A DNA stretch of 64,000 nt from Myxococcales bacterium (lineage in GTDB: Bacteria > Myxococcota_A > Polyangia > Palsa-1104 > JAEUJZ01): NCBI GenBank assembly GCA_016794365.1, contig JAEUKB010000064.1:62001-126000 (forward strand), given 5' to 3'. How positions within the stretch are numbered: the first letter of the stretch is position 1; each line of letters begins with the position of its first letter. Both the position numbers and the translations under genes were made by a program. The notes beneath the pieces were generated by a model, which saw only the letters and a program-made list of their open reading frames with translations, did not search any database and had not been told where the DNA came from. Positions 12,901 through 24,773 of the stretch are shown one piece after another.

Positions 12901-13590
12901 ATGACCCACCAGCCGACATCTGACAAACGCTTTGTCTTCCCCCCGTGGACGAACCGGTTGCCGCCCCTTTCGGCAGCAGCCGTTTTGTTCGGGCTCGTAG
13001 GCGCCATTTTTGGCGTCTGGTACTACTTCTCCCCACGACATACGGACGTGGGGTACGAGCCAAACCAGCCGATACCGTATTCTCACAAGCTCCATGCGGG
13101 CGATTTGGGACTCGACTGTCGATATTGCCACGTCAATGTCGAGCGCGCCGAGTTCGCAACGGTTCCTCCGACGCAGGTCTGTATGAACTGCCACTCCAAC
13201 GTGAGGAAGGATTCGCCCAAGCTTCAGCCGCTGCGCGAGTCCTGGGCGTACAACAAGCCCGTTCCGTGGGTGCGCATCCACAAGACGCCTGACTACGCCT
13301 ACTTCCCGCACAACCGTCACGTCACCAGTGGCGTCGGCTGTGTCGAGTGTCACGGGCGAGTTGACCAGATGGTTACCGTTCGCCAGGTCGAGCCGCTCTC
13401 GATGGGCTGGTGCCTTGAGTGCCACCGCGATCCAGCGCCCCGCCTGCGTCCTCTCGACCAGATCACCAACATGGGCTGGGAGCCGCCGGGCGATCAACCG
13501 CTCGACGTTCGTCGTCGCGAGTTCGGGGAAAAGCTGGCCCAAGAACTCAAGATTGCGCCACCTACCGACTGCTCTAGGTGTCACCGATGA
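12901..13590 (+). CDS. actA: Alternative complex III subunit A, pentahaem cytochrome c
   Basis: A 229-residue protein with one N-terminal membrane anchor (about residues 20-42) and exactly five CXXCH haem-binding motifs: CRYCH, CMNCH, CVECH, CLECH and CSRCH. This is the ActA pattern. In alternative complex III it carries electrons out of the quinol-oxidising core towards the oxidase. It is the first gene of the operon, with a GAGG Shine-Dalgarno before the ATG, and overlaps the next gene by four bases (ATGA). TTGCGT at 12799-12804 with an AT-richer patch near 12820 may be the operon promoter, but the -10 is weak. Confidence 0.95.
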   Translation: MTHQPTSDKRFVFPPWTNRLPPLSAAAVLFGLVGAIFGVWYYFSPRHTDVGYEPNQPIPYSHKLHAGDLGLDCRYCHVNVERAEFATVPPTQVCMNCHSNVRKDSPKLQPLRESWAYNKPVPWVRIHKTPDYAYFPHNRHVTSGVGCVECHGRVDQMVTVRQVEPLSMGWCLECHRDPAPRLRPLDQITNMGWEPPGDQPLDVRRREFGEKLAQELKIAPPTDCSRCHR

Positions 13591-16500
13591 AGCCAACACT
13601 TCCCAAACTGCCTATCCTCTCGATGGGCGAAAAGACCTACTGGCGTAGCACGGACCACGCGCAGAACAGTCCGCTGTTCCGCGAGTCGCTCGAGCGTGAG
13701 CTTCCGTCCGAAGTTCCGCCCGAGGTTCAGAATCCGCTGAGCCGCCGCTCGTTTATGGGCATCCTCGGTGCCTCGATGGCGCTGGCGGGACTGGCCGGTT
13801 GCCGACGTCCCGAGGAAAAGATCCTTCCCTACACCAAGGCACCGGAAGATCTCGCGATTGGCCTACCTACATATTATGCCACCGCGATGCCACTTGGATC
13901 GGCTGTGTACGGCCTGCTCGTCGAGAGCCATGAAGGTCGTCCGACGAAGATCGAAGGCAATCCCAACCATCCGATGAGCCTTGGCGGCTCGGGCACCTTC
14001 GCGCAGGGCTCGATCCTGGAGATGTACGATCCCGATCGCTCGACGGGACCGCTGGTTGCTGGAAAGGCTTCCAAAGAGGCTCCAGTTGCTGCGGCGACGG
14101 AAAGCCACGGTGGACATGGTGCGGCGGCAGCCCCGAAGCCGGTGCTGTTCGGCCTGGATGCCATCACCGACTACTTCAAAGCGCGTCGCAGCAAGTGGGT
14201 CGCGGAAAAAGGTCGCGGTCTGTACATCCTGTCGGGAGCGCTGACTTCTCCGACGCTGCTTCGTCTGCGTGAACAGCTCAGCAAGGACTTTGCCGAGTCG
14301 AAGTGGGCCACCTGGGAGCCGGTCTGTGAAGACTCGCTTCGTCAGGGCAGTCGGTTGGCATTCGGCGAAGATCTTGTGACGCTGCATGAAGTTCACAAGG
14401 CCGATGTGATTGTCTCGATTGGCTCGGACTTCTTGGGAAATACGCCCGATGGTCTGCGCAACGCGCGTCACTTTGGTGCGCGTCGCAAGGTTGATCGCGT
14501 CAGTGACGAAATGAACCGTCTGTACGCCGTCGAGTCGGCATGGACGGTGACGGGAACCAATGCGGATCACCGCCTGCGGCTCAAGCCGACCCTGGTGGCG
14601 CACTTTGCGCTGGCTCTCGGGGCTGAGCTGTCGAAGCGTGGTCTGGCGCTGCCGCCCGAAGTGGTTGCGCAGCTTCCGAAGAGCGTTCCAGCCGGTATCG
14701 ACGCCAAGTTCGTAGAAGCCGCAGCAGGCGATCTGCTGAAGGCCCAGGGCAAGGCGCTGGTGGTGGTCGGCAAGAACCTTCCGGCTGGTGTTCACGCGCT
14801 GGTTCATGCGATCCACGCTGCGCTCGGAGCGGTTGGTGAGACGGTTGGTTACGTCAAAGCCGGTGATGCAGGCCGACCGCTCGATCGTGACAGCCTGAAA
14901 GCGCTGTCGGCTGCGATTGATGCGGGTCAGGTCGATACGCTGGTCATCCTCGGTGGAAACCCGGTGTATGACGCACCGGCTGACCTCGGGCTGGCCGACA
15001 AGCTGAAGAAGATTCAGGTCGTCCACCTGGGTCTGTATCGCGATGAGACTGCGCTGGTTTCCTCGCTGCACATTCCGCGCGCGCACTTCCTGGAAGCGTG
15101 GGGCGATCTTCGCGCTGCCGATGGAACTGCGAGCATCGTGCAGCCGCTGATTGCGCCGCTGTACAAGGGCTGGTCGGACATTGAGCTCGTCAACTACATC
15201 CTGACGGGCAATATGGTGCGTGGCTACGAGCTGGTGCGGGACACCTGGCGCGGTGTTGCGGCAGCCAAGTTCCAGCCGCCTGCGCCACCTGCACCCGTCG
15301 AGCCTGCTCCGGTTGCGCCTCCGGTCGGAAAAGGTGCCAAGCCTGGTAAGCCTGGTGCCAAGCCTGCTCCAGCTGGTGTGGTGGGCAAGGCTGCGGCTGC
15401 GGTGGCTCCAGCGATTGGCATCACGGTCGGGAAGCCCGGCGTGGCGGTTCCAGCGGCGGCTCCGGCGGCTACAGCGACTGGCGCAGCGGCTCCGGCTGAT
15501 GCGGCGACGCCACCTCCGGCGGTTCCCCAGGAAACGCTGGCTGTCTTTTTCGATCGCGCGTTCCGCAAGTCGCTGCACGACGGTGTGGTGGAAGGCACGG
15601 TGTTCGAGAAGGTTCGTCCGCAGCTCAAGGCGACGGACATCGCTGGCGGCGTGACGCAGGTTGCGGCCATCGCGCCCAAGGCGTGGGAAGTCGAGTTCCT
15701 GGTCTCGAACAATGTGTACGACGGTCGCTATGCCAACGTGAGCTGGCTGCAAGAGCTGCCCGATCCGATCACCAAGATCGTGTGGGACAACGCGCTCATC
15801 GTCTCGGTGGATGCGGCCAAAGAGCTGGGTGTCGAAAAGAACGACATGGTCTCGCTGACCGTGCGCGGTCAGACGGTCGAAGCAGCGGTGTGGGTCCAGC
15901 CGGGCCAGGCTGCCGGAACGGTGTCGATCGCGCTCGGGTACGGACACAGCCCAGATGCCTTTGGCAAGGTCAGCAAGGGCGCGGGCTTTAACGCCTACAA
16001 GATCCGTCACTCCGAGGGTCTGTGGTCGGATGAAGTCCAGGTCCAGAAGCTGGGCAAAAAGTACGAAGATCCGCGTGACTACTGGTTCGGCGACACCACG
16101 CACCTGACGGGCCTCGTGACGACGCAGGATCACTTCGCGATGGAAGGTCGTCCGCTCATCCAAGAGGCGACGATCGGCAAGTTCCGCCATCATCCGAACT
16201 TCGCGCAGCACGCGGTTCACCATCCGCCGCTGCTGGCGCTGTGGGATCCGTACAAGCGGAGCGGACAGCAGTGGGGCCTGGTGATCGACCTGTCGGCGTG
16301 TACTGGCTGCGGCACCTGCACGGTGGCTTGTCAGGCAGAAAACAACGTCCCGGTCGTCGGCAAAGCGCAGGTCCGCAAGGGCCGCGAGATGCACTGGATC
16401 CGCATCGATCGCTACTTCACGATGGAGCCCGTCGCATTCGACAACGGCTCGCATCACAAGATCGAGCTGGGCGACGACAATACGCACATGGTTCATCAGC

Positions 16501-17149
16501 CGGTGCCGTGTATGCAGTGTGAAGACGCTCCTTGCGAAAACGTCTGCCCGGTTGCGGCGACGGTTCACTCGCAAGACGGTCTGAACGACATGGTCTACAA
16601 CCGCTGCGTCGGCACGCGGTACTGCGCGAACAACTGTCCGTGGAAGGTCCGTCGCTTCAACTATCTCGACTATCGCGGCGATGTCCCCGAGGTCGCGAAG
16701 CTGGCGATGAACCCGGACGTGACCGTTCGCTCGCGCGGTGTCATCGAGAAGTGTACGTACTGCGTCCAGCGCATCCGTGGCGCACAGCGCTCGGCCAAGC
16801 TCAAGGACACGCAGGGTCGCTCCGAGTTTGTGAACGACGGTACGCTTGTGACGGCTTGCCAGCAGGCTTGCCCGTCGGACGCCATCACGTTTGGCGACAT
16901 CACCGACCAGAAGAGCAAGGTCTCGTCGGTGCGTCAGAGCCCACGGCATTACACGATGCTCGATGAGCTGAACGCCAAGCCGCGTACGACGTATCTGGCG
17001 CGTATTCGCAATCCCAATCCGGCACTCGAAGCCGAGGCGCATGAAGAAGCGCACGGCGGTGGTCACGCTCCTGCGGGTCATGCTCCTGCGGCGGCGGGTC
17101 ACGCACCTGCCGGTGAACACAAAACGCACGAGACTGGAGCAAGTCATCC

Positions 17150-17153
<4 letters not shown>
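13587..17153 (+). CDS. actB: Alternative complex III subunit B, molybdopterin-like and Fe-S fusion
   Basis: The 1188-residue ActB joins a molybdopterin-oxidoreductase-like domain (B1, cofactor-free in characterised complexes) to a ferredoxin-like domain (B2). A twin-arginine signal ([11 protein letters not shown], Arg 53-54) precedes a hydrophobic stretch. B2, about residues 905-1095, has four Cys clusters ([41 protein letters not shown] with CQQACP) for Fe-S clusters. Unusual are an Ala/Pro/Gly/Lys-rich low-complexity insertion of about 90 residues (around 562-651) inside B1 and a His/Ala-rich tail ([20 protein letters not shown]). The ATG at 13587 overlaps the actA stop; a GTG at 13578 is a less likely start. 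It overlaps actC by four bases. Confidence 0.94.
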
Positions 17154-18564
<1,411 letters not shown>

Positions 18565-18565
<1 letters not shown>

Positions 18566-19134
18566 TGTCTCAGAAGTCTTCAGTTGCTCTGGAGGACAAC
18601 GTCTTTGGCGTTGTCGCCGAGTACAAGTCACCGGGCGCGCTCCTTGAGGCTGTGAAGGCCGTGCGCCAAGCGGGCTTTACCGCGATCGATACCTACACGC
18701 CGTTTCCAATCCACGGAATGGACAAGGCGATGGGTCTGCGTCCGACCATCCTGCCGTACATGGTTCTGTGCGGCGGCTTGACCGGCGTGGGCTGCGCCAT
18801 CCTGCTTCAGTGGTGGATGAACGGCTTTGACTATCCCTTCATCATCGGTGGCAAGCCGATCATCTCGTACCAGGCCTATGTGCCGATTGGCTTCGAGCTG
18901 ATGGTGCTTCTGTCAGCGCTGACGACGGTGTTTGGTCTGTTTGCGCTGTGTCGATTGCCACAGCCATACCATCCCCTGTTTACCCACGAGCGATTTGCCC
19001 GGTTTTCTGACGACGGGTTCTTCCTGGCGATTGAAGCCAAGGATCCGAACTTCAGCGAGGCCCGGGCTCGTGAGGCGCTGGCTGCGGCTGGCGGCACCGA
19101 GATCGCGGTCGTTCGGGACATCGTGGAGACGTAG
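18565..19134 (+). CDS. actD: Alternative complex III subunit D (DUF3341)
   Basis: A 189-residue protein with the DUF3341 layout: a soluble N-terminal part (FGVVAEYKSPGALLEAVKAVRQAGF, then YTPFPIHGMDKAMGL) followed by two transmembrane helices and a short tail. ActD is a peripheral stabilising subunit of alternative complex III and carries no cofactor. It begins on the last base of the actC stop codon and ends three bases before actE. Confidence 0.92.
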
Positions 19135-19137
19135 GCC

Positions 19138-19767
19138 ATGAACAGACGCTTAACTACCTCATCGCTCTACGTTGTCCTTGCGGCTGCGACGCTGATGGGC
19201 TGCCGTGGCAACCCGTCTGAAGATCCGCCGATTCACCTTCAGCGAAACATGTTTTCGCAGGACAAGGGCAAGGTTCAGCGCGAAAACTCGTTCTTTGAAG
19301 ACGGTCGCGTGATGCGTCCGCTCGAGCAAGGAACCGTCAGCACCGCTGCGCCGGTTGTCAAGACCGCGTACTTCACTGGCAAGGACGAACAAGGTCGCTT
19401 CGTTGACAAGTTCCCCGAGCAAGTGACGGTGGACATGAACCTGCTCAAGCGCGGACAAGAGCGCTTCAACATTTACTGCTCGCCGTGTCATGACCGCACA
19501 GGTTCTGGCAACGGCCTTGTGATCCAGCGCGCCAACAAGCTGGGTGCTTGGGCTGTGCCTTCGTATTACGAGCAGCGTCTCCTCGATACGCCCGTCGGTG
19601 ACATCTTTTCGACGATCACCAACGGCAAGAACACGATGAAGTCCTACGCCTATCAGGTTCCAGTTGCGGACCGCTGGGCCATCGTGGCGTACGTGCGGGC
19701 TCTGCAGCGCAGCCAGGGACTCAAGGTCGATCAGCTCACCGCAGAGCAGAGGGGCCAACTCAAATGA
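19138..19767 (+). CDS. actE: Alternative complex III subunit E, monohaem cytochrome c lipoprotein
   Basis: A 209-residue exported cytochrome with a lipobox (AAATLMGC) and a single haem motif CSPCH followed by DRTGSGNG, with the distal Met probably in the later KNTMKSYAYQV segment. In alternative complex III ActE is the lipid-anchored monohaem subunit that works with ActA in passing electrons to the oxidase. A GGAG sequence at the end of actD can serve as Shine-Dalgarno. It overlaps actF by four bases. Confidence 0.94.
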   Translation: MNRRLTTSSLYVVLAAATLMGCRGNPSEDPPIHLQRNMFSQDKGKVQRENSFFEDGRVMRPLEQGTVSTAAPVVKTAYFTGKDEQGRFVDKFPEQVTVDMNLLKRGQERFNIYCSPCHDRTGSGNGLVIQRANKLGAWAVPSYYEQRLLDTPVGDIFSTITNGKNTMKSYAYQVPVADRWAIVAYVRALQRSQGLKVDQLTAEQRGQLK

Positions 19768-20993
19768 GCGCAATGAATACCGATCTGTCTGCCGCTCGGC
19801 TACAGATTCCCGCCGGAGTCGCCAATCGCTGGTCGATGGTCTTTGGCGGAATCGGGCTGCTCGGACTTGCTGCCACCGTATCGGGCTTCTTTTCCGAATC
19901 CACGAGGGCCGAAGCGCTGAGCGCTTACTTGGTGGCGTTCTTCTACGTCTTGACGCTGGGCGTCGGAGCGATGTTCTTTGCGGCGCTTCAGCACCTGGTC
20001 GGCGCGCGCTGGAGCGTGGTGCCGCGTCGCATTGCTGAAAACTACGGTGCGTTTACGCCGTGGATTGCGCTGCTGTTTATCCCGATTGCGGTGTTCGCCA
20101 AGGACATCCTGCCGTGGATGAACATCGAGGGCATCAAGAACGCCGAATACAAGACGGCGGTCACGCTCGCGATGGAGTCGAAGACCTGGTACCTGACGGT
20201 GCCGTTCTTCTACGGACGCGCGGCGTTTTACCTGTTGTTCTGGGCGTTTGCCGGTCTGTTCTACTACCGCAACTCTGTGGCAGTGGACTCGACGGGAGAC
20301 GCGCACACGATCCTGAAGATGCGCAAAGCCGCGCCGGTGGTCGTGATCCTGTTTGGCCTGACGCTGAGCTTTGCTTCGTTTGACTGGCTGATGGGAGTAG
20401 ACCCGACCTGGGCGACGACGATGTTCGGTGTCTATGCCTTCGCGGGCACGATGATCTCGACGCTGGCGCTCGTGACGGGAACGGCTCGTACGCTGCACGG
20501 CTACGGCTACATGGAAGGCGTCATCAACGACGAGCACTACCACGACCTCGGCAAGCTGATGTTCGGCTTCACCGTGTTCTGGGCGTACATCGCGTACTCG
20601 ATGTTCATGCTGATTTGGTACGCCAACTTGCCGGAAGAGACGGTGTGGTATCGCAAGCACTGGGAAAACGGCTGGTCCACGCTGACCTGGGCGCTCATCC
20701 TGCTGCACTTCTTGGTTCCGTTCTTCGGTCTGATGGCACGCAATGCCAAGCGTCATCCGGTGATCCTCAAGGCCATCGCGTATCTCATCGTCGTGATGCA
20801 CTGGGTGGATCTGTTCTGGCTGGTGGTGCCGCTCGTGCGTGAGCACATGTCCTTTACCTGGTACGACTTCGCCGCTGTGCTGGGAACCGCTGGTCTGTTC
20901 TTCGGAGTGGCCGCGCGTACCTTCGGCAAGGCTGCCTTGGTTCCGATCAAGGATCCGTACCTCGCGGATTCGATGGGGTATGACAATGGCTGA
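19764..20993 (+). CDS. actF: Alternative complex III subunit F, second NrfD-like membrane subunit
   Basis: A 409-residue polytopic protein of about ten helices, homologous to ActC but shorter and without its long termini. Conserved family patches include YLVAFFYVLTLGVGAMFFAALQHLVGARWS, which is split by the membrane, WYLTVPFFYGRAAFYLLFW and DWLMGVDPTWATTMFGVYAFA. ActF completes the membrane core and is a proposed proton path in this family. The start is ATG at 19764 overlapping the actE stop. Its last codons overlap the next small gene, whose ATG lies at 20986. Confidence 0.93.
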   Translation: MSAMNTDLSAARLQIPAGVANRWSMVFGGIGLLGLAATVSGFFSESTRAEALSAYLVAFFYVLTLGVGAMFFAALQHLVGARWSVVPRRIAENYGAFTPWIALLFIPIAVFAKDILPWMNIEGIKNAEYKTAVTLAMESKTWYLTVPFFYGRAAFYLLFWAFAGLFYYRNSVAVDSTGDAHTILKMRKAAPVVVILFGLTLSFASFDWLMGVDPTWATTMFGVYAFAGTMISTLALVTGTARTLHGYGYMEGVINDEHYHDLGKLMFGFTVFWAYIAYSMFMLIWYANLPEETVWYRKHWENGWSTLTWALILLHFLVPFFGLMARNAKRHPVILKAIAYLIVVMHWVDLFWLVVPLVREHMSFTWYDFAAVLGTAGLFFGVAARTFGKAALVPIKDPYLADSMGYDNG

Positions 20994-21312
20994 GCATGAA
21001 CACAACCACGGCCACGGAGAAGTGGCTGTTGACCGCCAGCAGACGCCGAACTTCCAGCTCTTCATCTGGGGCGTTGTGCTGTCCGTGCTGTTCTTTGGAA
21101 CGGCGCTGCTCTTTAACTCGCTGTTTATCCGGTATTCCGAAAAGCTGATGCTGGAGCGCGGCCTCGGACAAGCGGATCCTGAGTTTGTGAACCAGCGCAT
21201 CACGGAAGAAAAGCGCCTGCTCGGCTACGGCTACATCGATCAGGCGAAGGGAATCGTCCACATCCCCGTGCAAGAGGGGATGAAGAAGGTTATCGAGGAA
21301 AACAAGAGATGA
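20986..21312 (+). CDS. Small one-helix protein of respiratory operon (ActG-like candidate)
   Basis: A 108-residue protein: a His-rich N-terminus (MAEHEHNHGHGE), one transmembrane helix (about residues 27-47) and a soluble tail with GYIDQAKGIVHIPVQEGMKK. That last motif recurs, in my recollection, in small proteins and cytochromes next to SCO and oxidase genes in several phyla, so the family is real even if unnamed. The ATG at 20986 overlaps the actF end by eight bases and the stop overlaps the sco start. It may be a one-helix accessory subunit of alternative complex III or an oxidase assembly factor; the His-rich end could bind copper. Assignment as ActG is only a guess from position. Confidence 0.72.
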   Translation: MAEHEHNHGHGEVAVDRQQTPNFQLFIWGVVLSVLFFGTALLFNSLFIRYSEKLMLERGLGQADPEFVNQRITEEKRLLGYGYIDQAKGIVHIPVQEGMKKVIEENKR

Positions 21313-22133
21313 GCCTGCTTCTCCGAGCGCTCATCGTTGGCTTGCTTTTGGCGACGATGGGCACAGTCTGCCCTGCGCGCGCCGAGCAAGAGGTGCCAAA
21401 GGAACTCCAAGGCATCGCCATCGATGGAACGCTCGGAGCCAAGGTTCCGCTCGATGTTCCTTTTGTCGATCATACGGGCAAGCAGGTCTTCCTTCGCGAC
21501 TACTTTGTCAGCGGTCGTCCGGTGGTCCTGGTCTTGGCCTACTACAGCTGTCCGACGCTCTGTTCGCTCGTCCTCAATGGACTGCTCGATGGAATGCGTC
21601 CGCTGCAGTTTGCGCCAGGCAAGGACTACCAAGTGATCACGCTGAGCATCGACCCGCGAGAAAAGCCAAGCCTCGCTGCCGCCAAGCGACGGGCATATCT
21701 GCAGGCGCTCGGTCGTCCGCTGGCTGATGACAGCCGCGACTGGCCCTTTCTGTCAGGCACGGAGCAAGACATCGCCAAGGTGGCAAGCGCGATTGGCTTT
21801 CGCTATCGCTGGGACGAAGAAGGCAAGCAGTGGGCTCACGCCGCAGGAATCTTTGTGCTGACTCCATCGGGATGGCTGTCGCAGATCTTGTACGGAATTG
21901 TCTTTCCGGCCCGTGATCTGCGCCTGGCTCTCGTCGAGTCTTCACTGGGAGGCATCGGCAACCCGCTCGACAAGCTGCTCTTGTGGTGTTTCCACTACGA
22001 CCCGAAGGAGCGTCGCTATTCGCTGGCTGCCATTGCGCTGGTGCGAGCAGGCGGTGCGCTCACGATGTTGGTCTTGGGAACATTCCTTATTACCGCGTGG
22101 CGGAGAGATCGCCGCGCTCGGGTGAACGGATGA
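21309..22133 (+). CDS. SCO1/SenC-type copper chaperone for cytochrome oxidase
   Basis: A 274-residue thioredoxin-fold protein. A signal peptide is followed by the SCO copper site: CPTLC (Cys 81 and Cys 85) and the later conserved His in HAAGIFVLTPSG. SCO proteins deliver or reduce copper for the CuA centre of oxidase subunit II, which is the next gene. A C-terminal hydrophobic helix (ALVRAGGALTMLVLGTFLI) anchors it to the membrane. It overlaps both neighbours by four bases (ATGA). Confidence 0.93.
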   Translation: MSLLLRALIVGLLLATMGTVCPARAEQEVPKELQGIAIDGTLGAKVPLDVPFVDHTGKQVFLRDYFVSGRPVVLVLAYYSCPTLCSLVLNGLLDGMRPLQFAPGKDYQVITLSIDPREKPSLAAAKRRAYLQALGRPLADDSRDWPFLSGTEQDIAKVASAIGFRYRWDEEGKQWAHAAGIFVLTPSGWLSQILYGIVFPARDLRLALVESSLGGIGNPLDKLLLWCFHYDPKERRYSLAAIALVRAGGALTMLVLGTFLITAWRRDRRARVNG

Positions 22134-23098
22134 TACAGCCAAATACAACAGAAGTTGCTTTTGGGTTACCGGCCCAGGCATCCACGCTGGCAGGAGCGTA
22201 CGACACGCTCTTTCTGTCATTGACCGCGCTGGTCACATTTTGCTTCGTGCTGATCATGGGCGCGGGTGCCTACTTTGTGTATCGCTACAGGTGGCGTGGC
22301 GGCGAACACAACGTGGTGGAGATTTCCCACAACACCGCGCTCGAAGTCGCATGGAGCGTCATCCCACTGTTTGTGGTGATGGGCCTGTTCGTGTGGGGCT
22401 TCAAGAACTACATGGATCAGCTCATTCCGCCCAAGGATGCGCTGGAAGTCCGTGTGACCGGCAAGAAGTGGAAGTGGACGTTCGAGTACCCAAACGGTGC
22501 CCAGAGCGCCGATGAGATGGCGGTACCGATCAACAAGCCGGTGAAGCTCATCATCACGTCGAACGATGTGCTGCACAGCTTCTTCGTGCCGAGCTTCCGC
22601 ATGAAGATGGACGCGGTTCCGAACAAGTACACCGTGATGTGGTTCCAGCCGGTGCTGGAAGGTTCGCAGCAGGTGTTCTGTGCGGAGTACTGCGGCACCG
22701 ACCACTCCAAGATGTATGCCCAGATCAAGGTCTTGCAGCCCGATGCGTACCAGAAGTGGCTGGATGCGCATGCGCCGGTGAATGACTCGGATCCGATCGC
22801 GCACGGCAAGTCGCTGTTCGAGATCAAGGGCGGCTGCAACGCCTGTCACGCGGTGAAGAGTGCCGCCGAGCAGCCGCAGCCGGTGATTGGTCCGCGCCTG
22901 TATCAGGTCTTTGGCCGCAAGGAAAAGATCCAGGGTCAGGGCGAGATCACCGTTGACGACAACTATCTCCGCGAGTCGATCGAGAACCCGATGGCCAAGA
23001 TCGTCGAAGGCTTTGCCCCGGCGATGCCGCCCTTTAAGGGCCGCTTCACTGACAAGGAGCTTGGCCACCTGATCGACTACCTAAAGAGTCTGAAGTAA
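22130..23098 (+). CDS. coxB: Cytochrome c oxidase subunit II with fused cytochrome c (caa3 type)
   Basis: A 322-residue protein. Two N-terminal helices are followed by the cupredoxin CuA domain with [12 protein letters not shown] (Cys 184, Cys 188, His 192, Met 195) and then a fused class I cytochrome c (CNACH at about 236-240, distal Met in [12 protein letters not shown]). The fused haem makes this a caa3 enzyme, able to take electrons directly from the upstream alternative complex III. The true start is the ATG at 22130, overlapping the sco stop; the open frame extends further upstream but that part runs antiparallel to nothing and merely overlaps sco. Confidence 0.95.
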   Translation: MIQPNTTEVAFGLPAQASTLAGAYDTLFLSLTALVTFCFVLIMGAGAYFVYRYRWRGGEHNVVEISHNTALEVAWSVIPLFVVMGLFVWGFKNYMDQLIPPKDALEVRVTGKKWKWTFEYPNGAQSADEMAVPINKPVKLIITSNDVLHSFFVPSFRMKMDAVPNKYTVMWFQPVLEGSQQVFCAEYCGTDHSKMYAQIKVLQPDAYQKWLDAHAPVNDSDPIAHGKSLFEIKGGCNACHAVKSAAEQPQPVIGPRLYQVFGRKEKIQGQGEITVDDNYLRESIENPMAKIVEGFAPAMPPFKGRFTDKELGHLIDYLKSLK

Positions 23099-23111
23099 TC
23101 GAGGTTCAGTC

Positions 23112-24737
23112 ATGACCCAGTACACTCCCAGTTCTTCTGAACCCGGACAGCGTCCTCCTAGTTTTTGGAACAGCTCACACGGCATTGCGTCGTGGCTGTT
23201 TACGCTCGACCACAAGCGCATCGGCGTCATGTACCTGGCGTTTGTGTGGGCCGCGTTCATGCTCGGTGGCGTCTTCGCGCTGCTCGTCCGTACCGAGCTG
23301 CTCACCGCAGGCAAGACCATCGTCGATCCCGACACCTACAACCAGCTCTTTACCCTCCACGGCGCGGTGATGGTCTTCTTGGTCATCATCCCGTCGATTC
23401 CGGCTTCGCTGGGCAACATCATCCTGCCGATTCAGCTCGGTGCCAAAGACGTGGCGTTCCCGCGAGTAAACCTCGCGAGCTTCTACATCTACGTGATCGG
23501 TGCGCTCATCGCGCTCTACTCGATCTTTAGCGGCGCGGTGGACACCGGCTGGACGTTCTATACGCCGTATTCGACGACCTCGAACTCGAGCGTCTCGACG
23601 ATGGTGCTCGCTGCCTTCATCCTCGGCTTTTCGTCGATCTTCACCGGACTGAACTTCATCGCGACCGTTCATCGTCTGCGCGCACCCGGCATGACCTTCT
23701 TCCGCATGCCGCTGTTTGTGTGGGCGCTGTATGCCACGAGCGTGATTCAGATCCTGGCGACCCCGGTGCTCGGCATCACCCTGCTGCTGCTCATCGCGGA
23801 GCGCGTGCTGCACGTCGGTATCTTCGATCCGGCGCTCGGCGGAGATCCGGTCCTGTTCCAGCACTTCTTCTGGTTCTACAGCCACCCGGCGGTCTACATC
23901 ATGATCGTCCCCGGCTTCGGCGTCATCTCGGACCTCATCAGCACCTTTTCGCGCAAGGCCATCTTCGGCTACCGAGCCATCGCGCTGTCGTCGATTGGTA
24001 TCGCCATCGTCGGCTTCCTGGTCTGGGGTCACCACATGTTCACCTCCGGTCAGTCCGAGCTGGCGGGCATGATCTTTTCGGGCCTGACCTTCCTCATCGC
24101 CATCCCGACCGCCATCAAGGTGCTCAACTGGATTGCGACGCTGTACAAGGGCTCGATCGTGCTGCGTACCCCGATGTGGTACACGCTCGGCTTTTTGTGG
24201 CTGTTCACCATCGGCGGACTGACGGGTATGTACCTGGCCACGATGTCGCTGGACCTGCACCTGCATGACACCTACTTCGTCGTCGCGCACTTCCACTACG
24301 TCATGATGGGCGGCACCATGTTCGCCTTCATCGGTGGTCTGCACTACTGGTGGCCGAAGTTCACCGGCAAGATGTACAGCGAGAAGCTGGGCAACTGGGC
24401 CTGCGCGCTGGCCTTCATCGGCTTCAACCTCACCTTCGGTTCGCAGTTCTTCCTGGGGGTCGCTGGCATGCCGCGTCGGTACTACAACTACCTGCCGCAG
24501 TTCGAGCCCCTACATCAGGTATCGACGATTGGTTCCTACATCCTCGGCCTCGGCTTCTTCCTGACGCTGGTCTGTCTGCTGCGCTCGCTCAAGAGCGGAG
24601 CGGACGCAGGCGACAATCCCTGGGAAGCCACGACGCTGGAGTGGAAGACCTCCTCGCCGCCGCCGCTGGAGAACTTCATGGGTCAACCGACGGTGGATCG
24701 CGGTCCGTATGATCGCGCCACTGGCGGTGGGCACTAA
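23112..24737 (+). CDS. coxA: Cytochrome c oxidase subunit I, A2-type haem-copper oxidase
   Basis: A 541-residue protein of 12 helices that reduces O2 to water and pumps protons. The haem ligand [11 protein letters not shown], the CuB site with [10 protein letters not shown] and GHHMF, and the haem a3 region [12 protein letters not shown] are present. The His-Pro-x-Val-Tyr segment reads YSHPAVY: the glutamate of A1 enzymes (GHPEVY) is absent and replaced by the Tyr-Ser pair that marks A2-type oxidases, as in Thermus caa3. It follows coxB by 13 bases with a GAGGT Shine-Dalgarno. Confidence 0.96.
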   Translation: MTQYTPSSSEPGQRPPSFWNSSHGIASWLFTLDHKRIGVMYLAFVWAAFMLGGVFALLVRTELLTAGKTIVDPDTYNQLFTLHGAVMVFLVIIPSIPASLGNIILPIQLGAKDVAFPRVNLASFYIYVIGALIALYSIFSGAVDTGWTFYTPYSTTSNSSVSTMVLAAFILGFSSIFTGLNFIATVHRLRAPGMTFFRMPLFVWALYATSVIQILATPVLGITLLLLIAERVLHVGIFDPALGGDPVLFQHFFWFYSHPAVYIMIVPGFGVISDLISTFSRKAIFGYRAIALSSIGIAIVGFLVWGHHMFTSGQSELAGMIFSGLTFLIAIPTAIKVLNWIATLYKGSIVLRTPMWYTLGFLWLFTIGGLTGMYLATMSLDLHLHDTYFVVAHFHYVMMGGTMFAFIGGLHYWWPKFTGKMYSEKLGNWACALAFIGFNLTFGSQFFLGVAGMPRRYYNYLPQFEPLHQVSTIGSYILGLGFFLTLVCLLRSLKSGADAGDNPWEATTLEWKTSSPPPLENFMGQPTVDRGPYDRATGGGH

Positions 24738-24773
24738 GCCTTTTCAACCTTCTGCGAGCCGCAAGGAGCACTT

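Noticed and set aside
13863..17147. Very long antisense open frame over actB
   Set aside because: It reads on the opposite strand of a gene with clear Fe-S and molybdopterin-like motifs. The translation is Arg/His-rich with no domain, as expected from high-GC codon bias.
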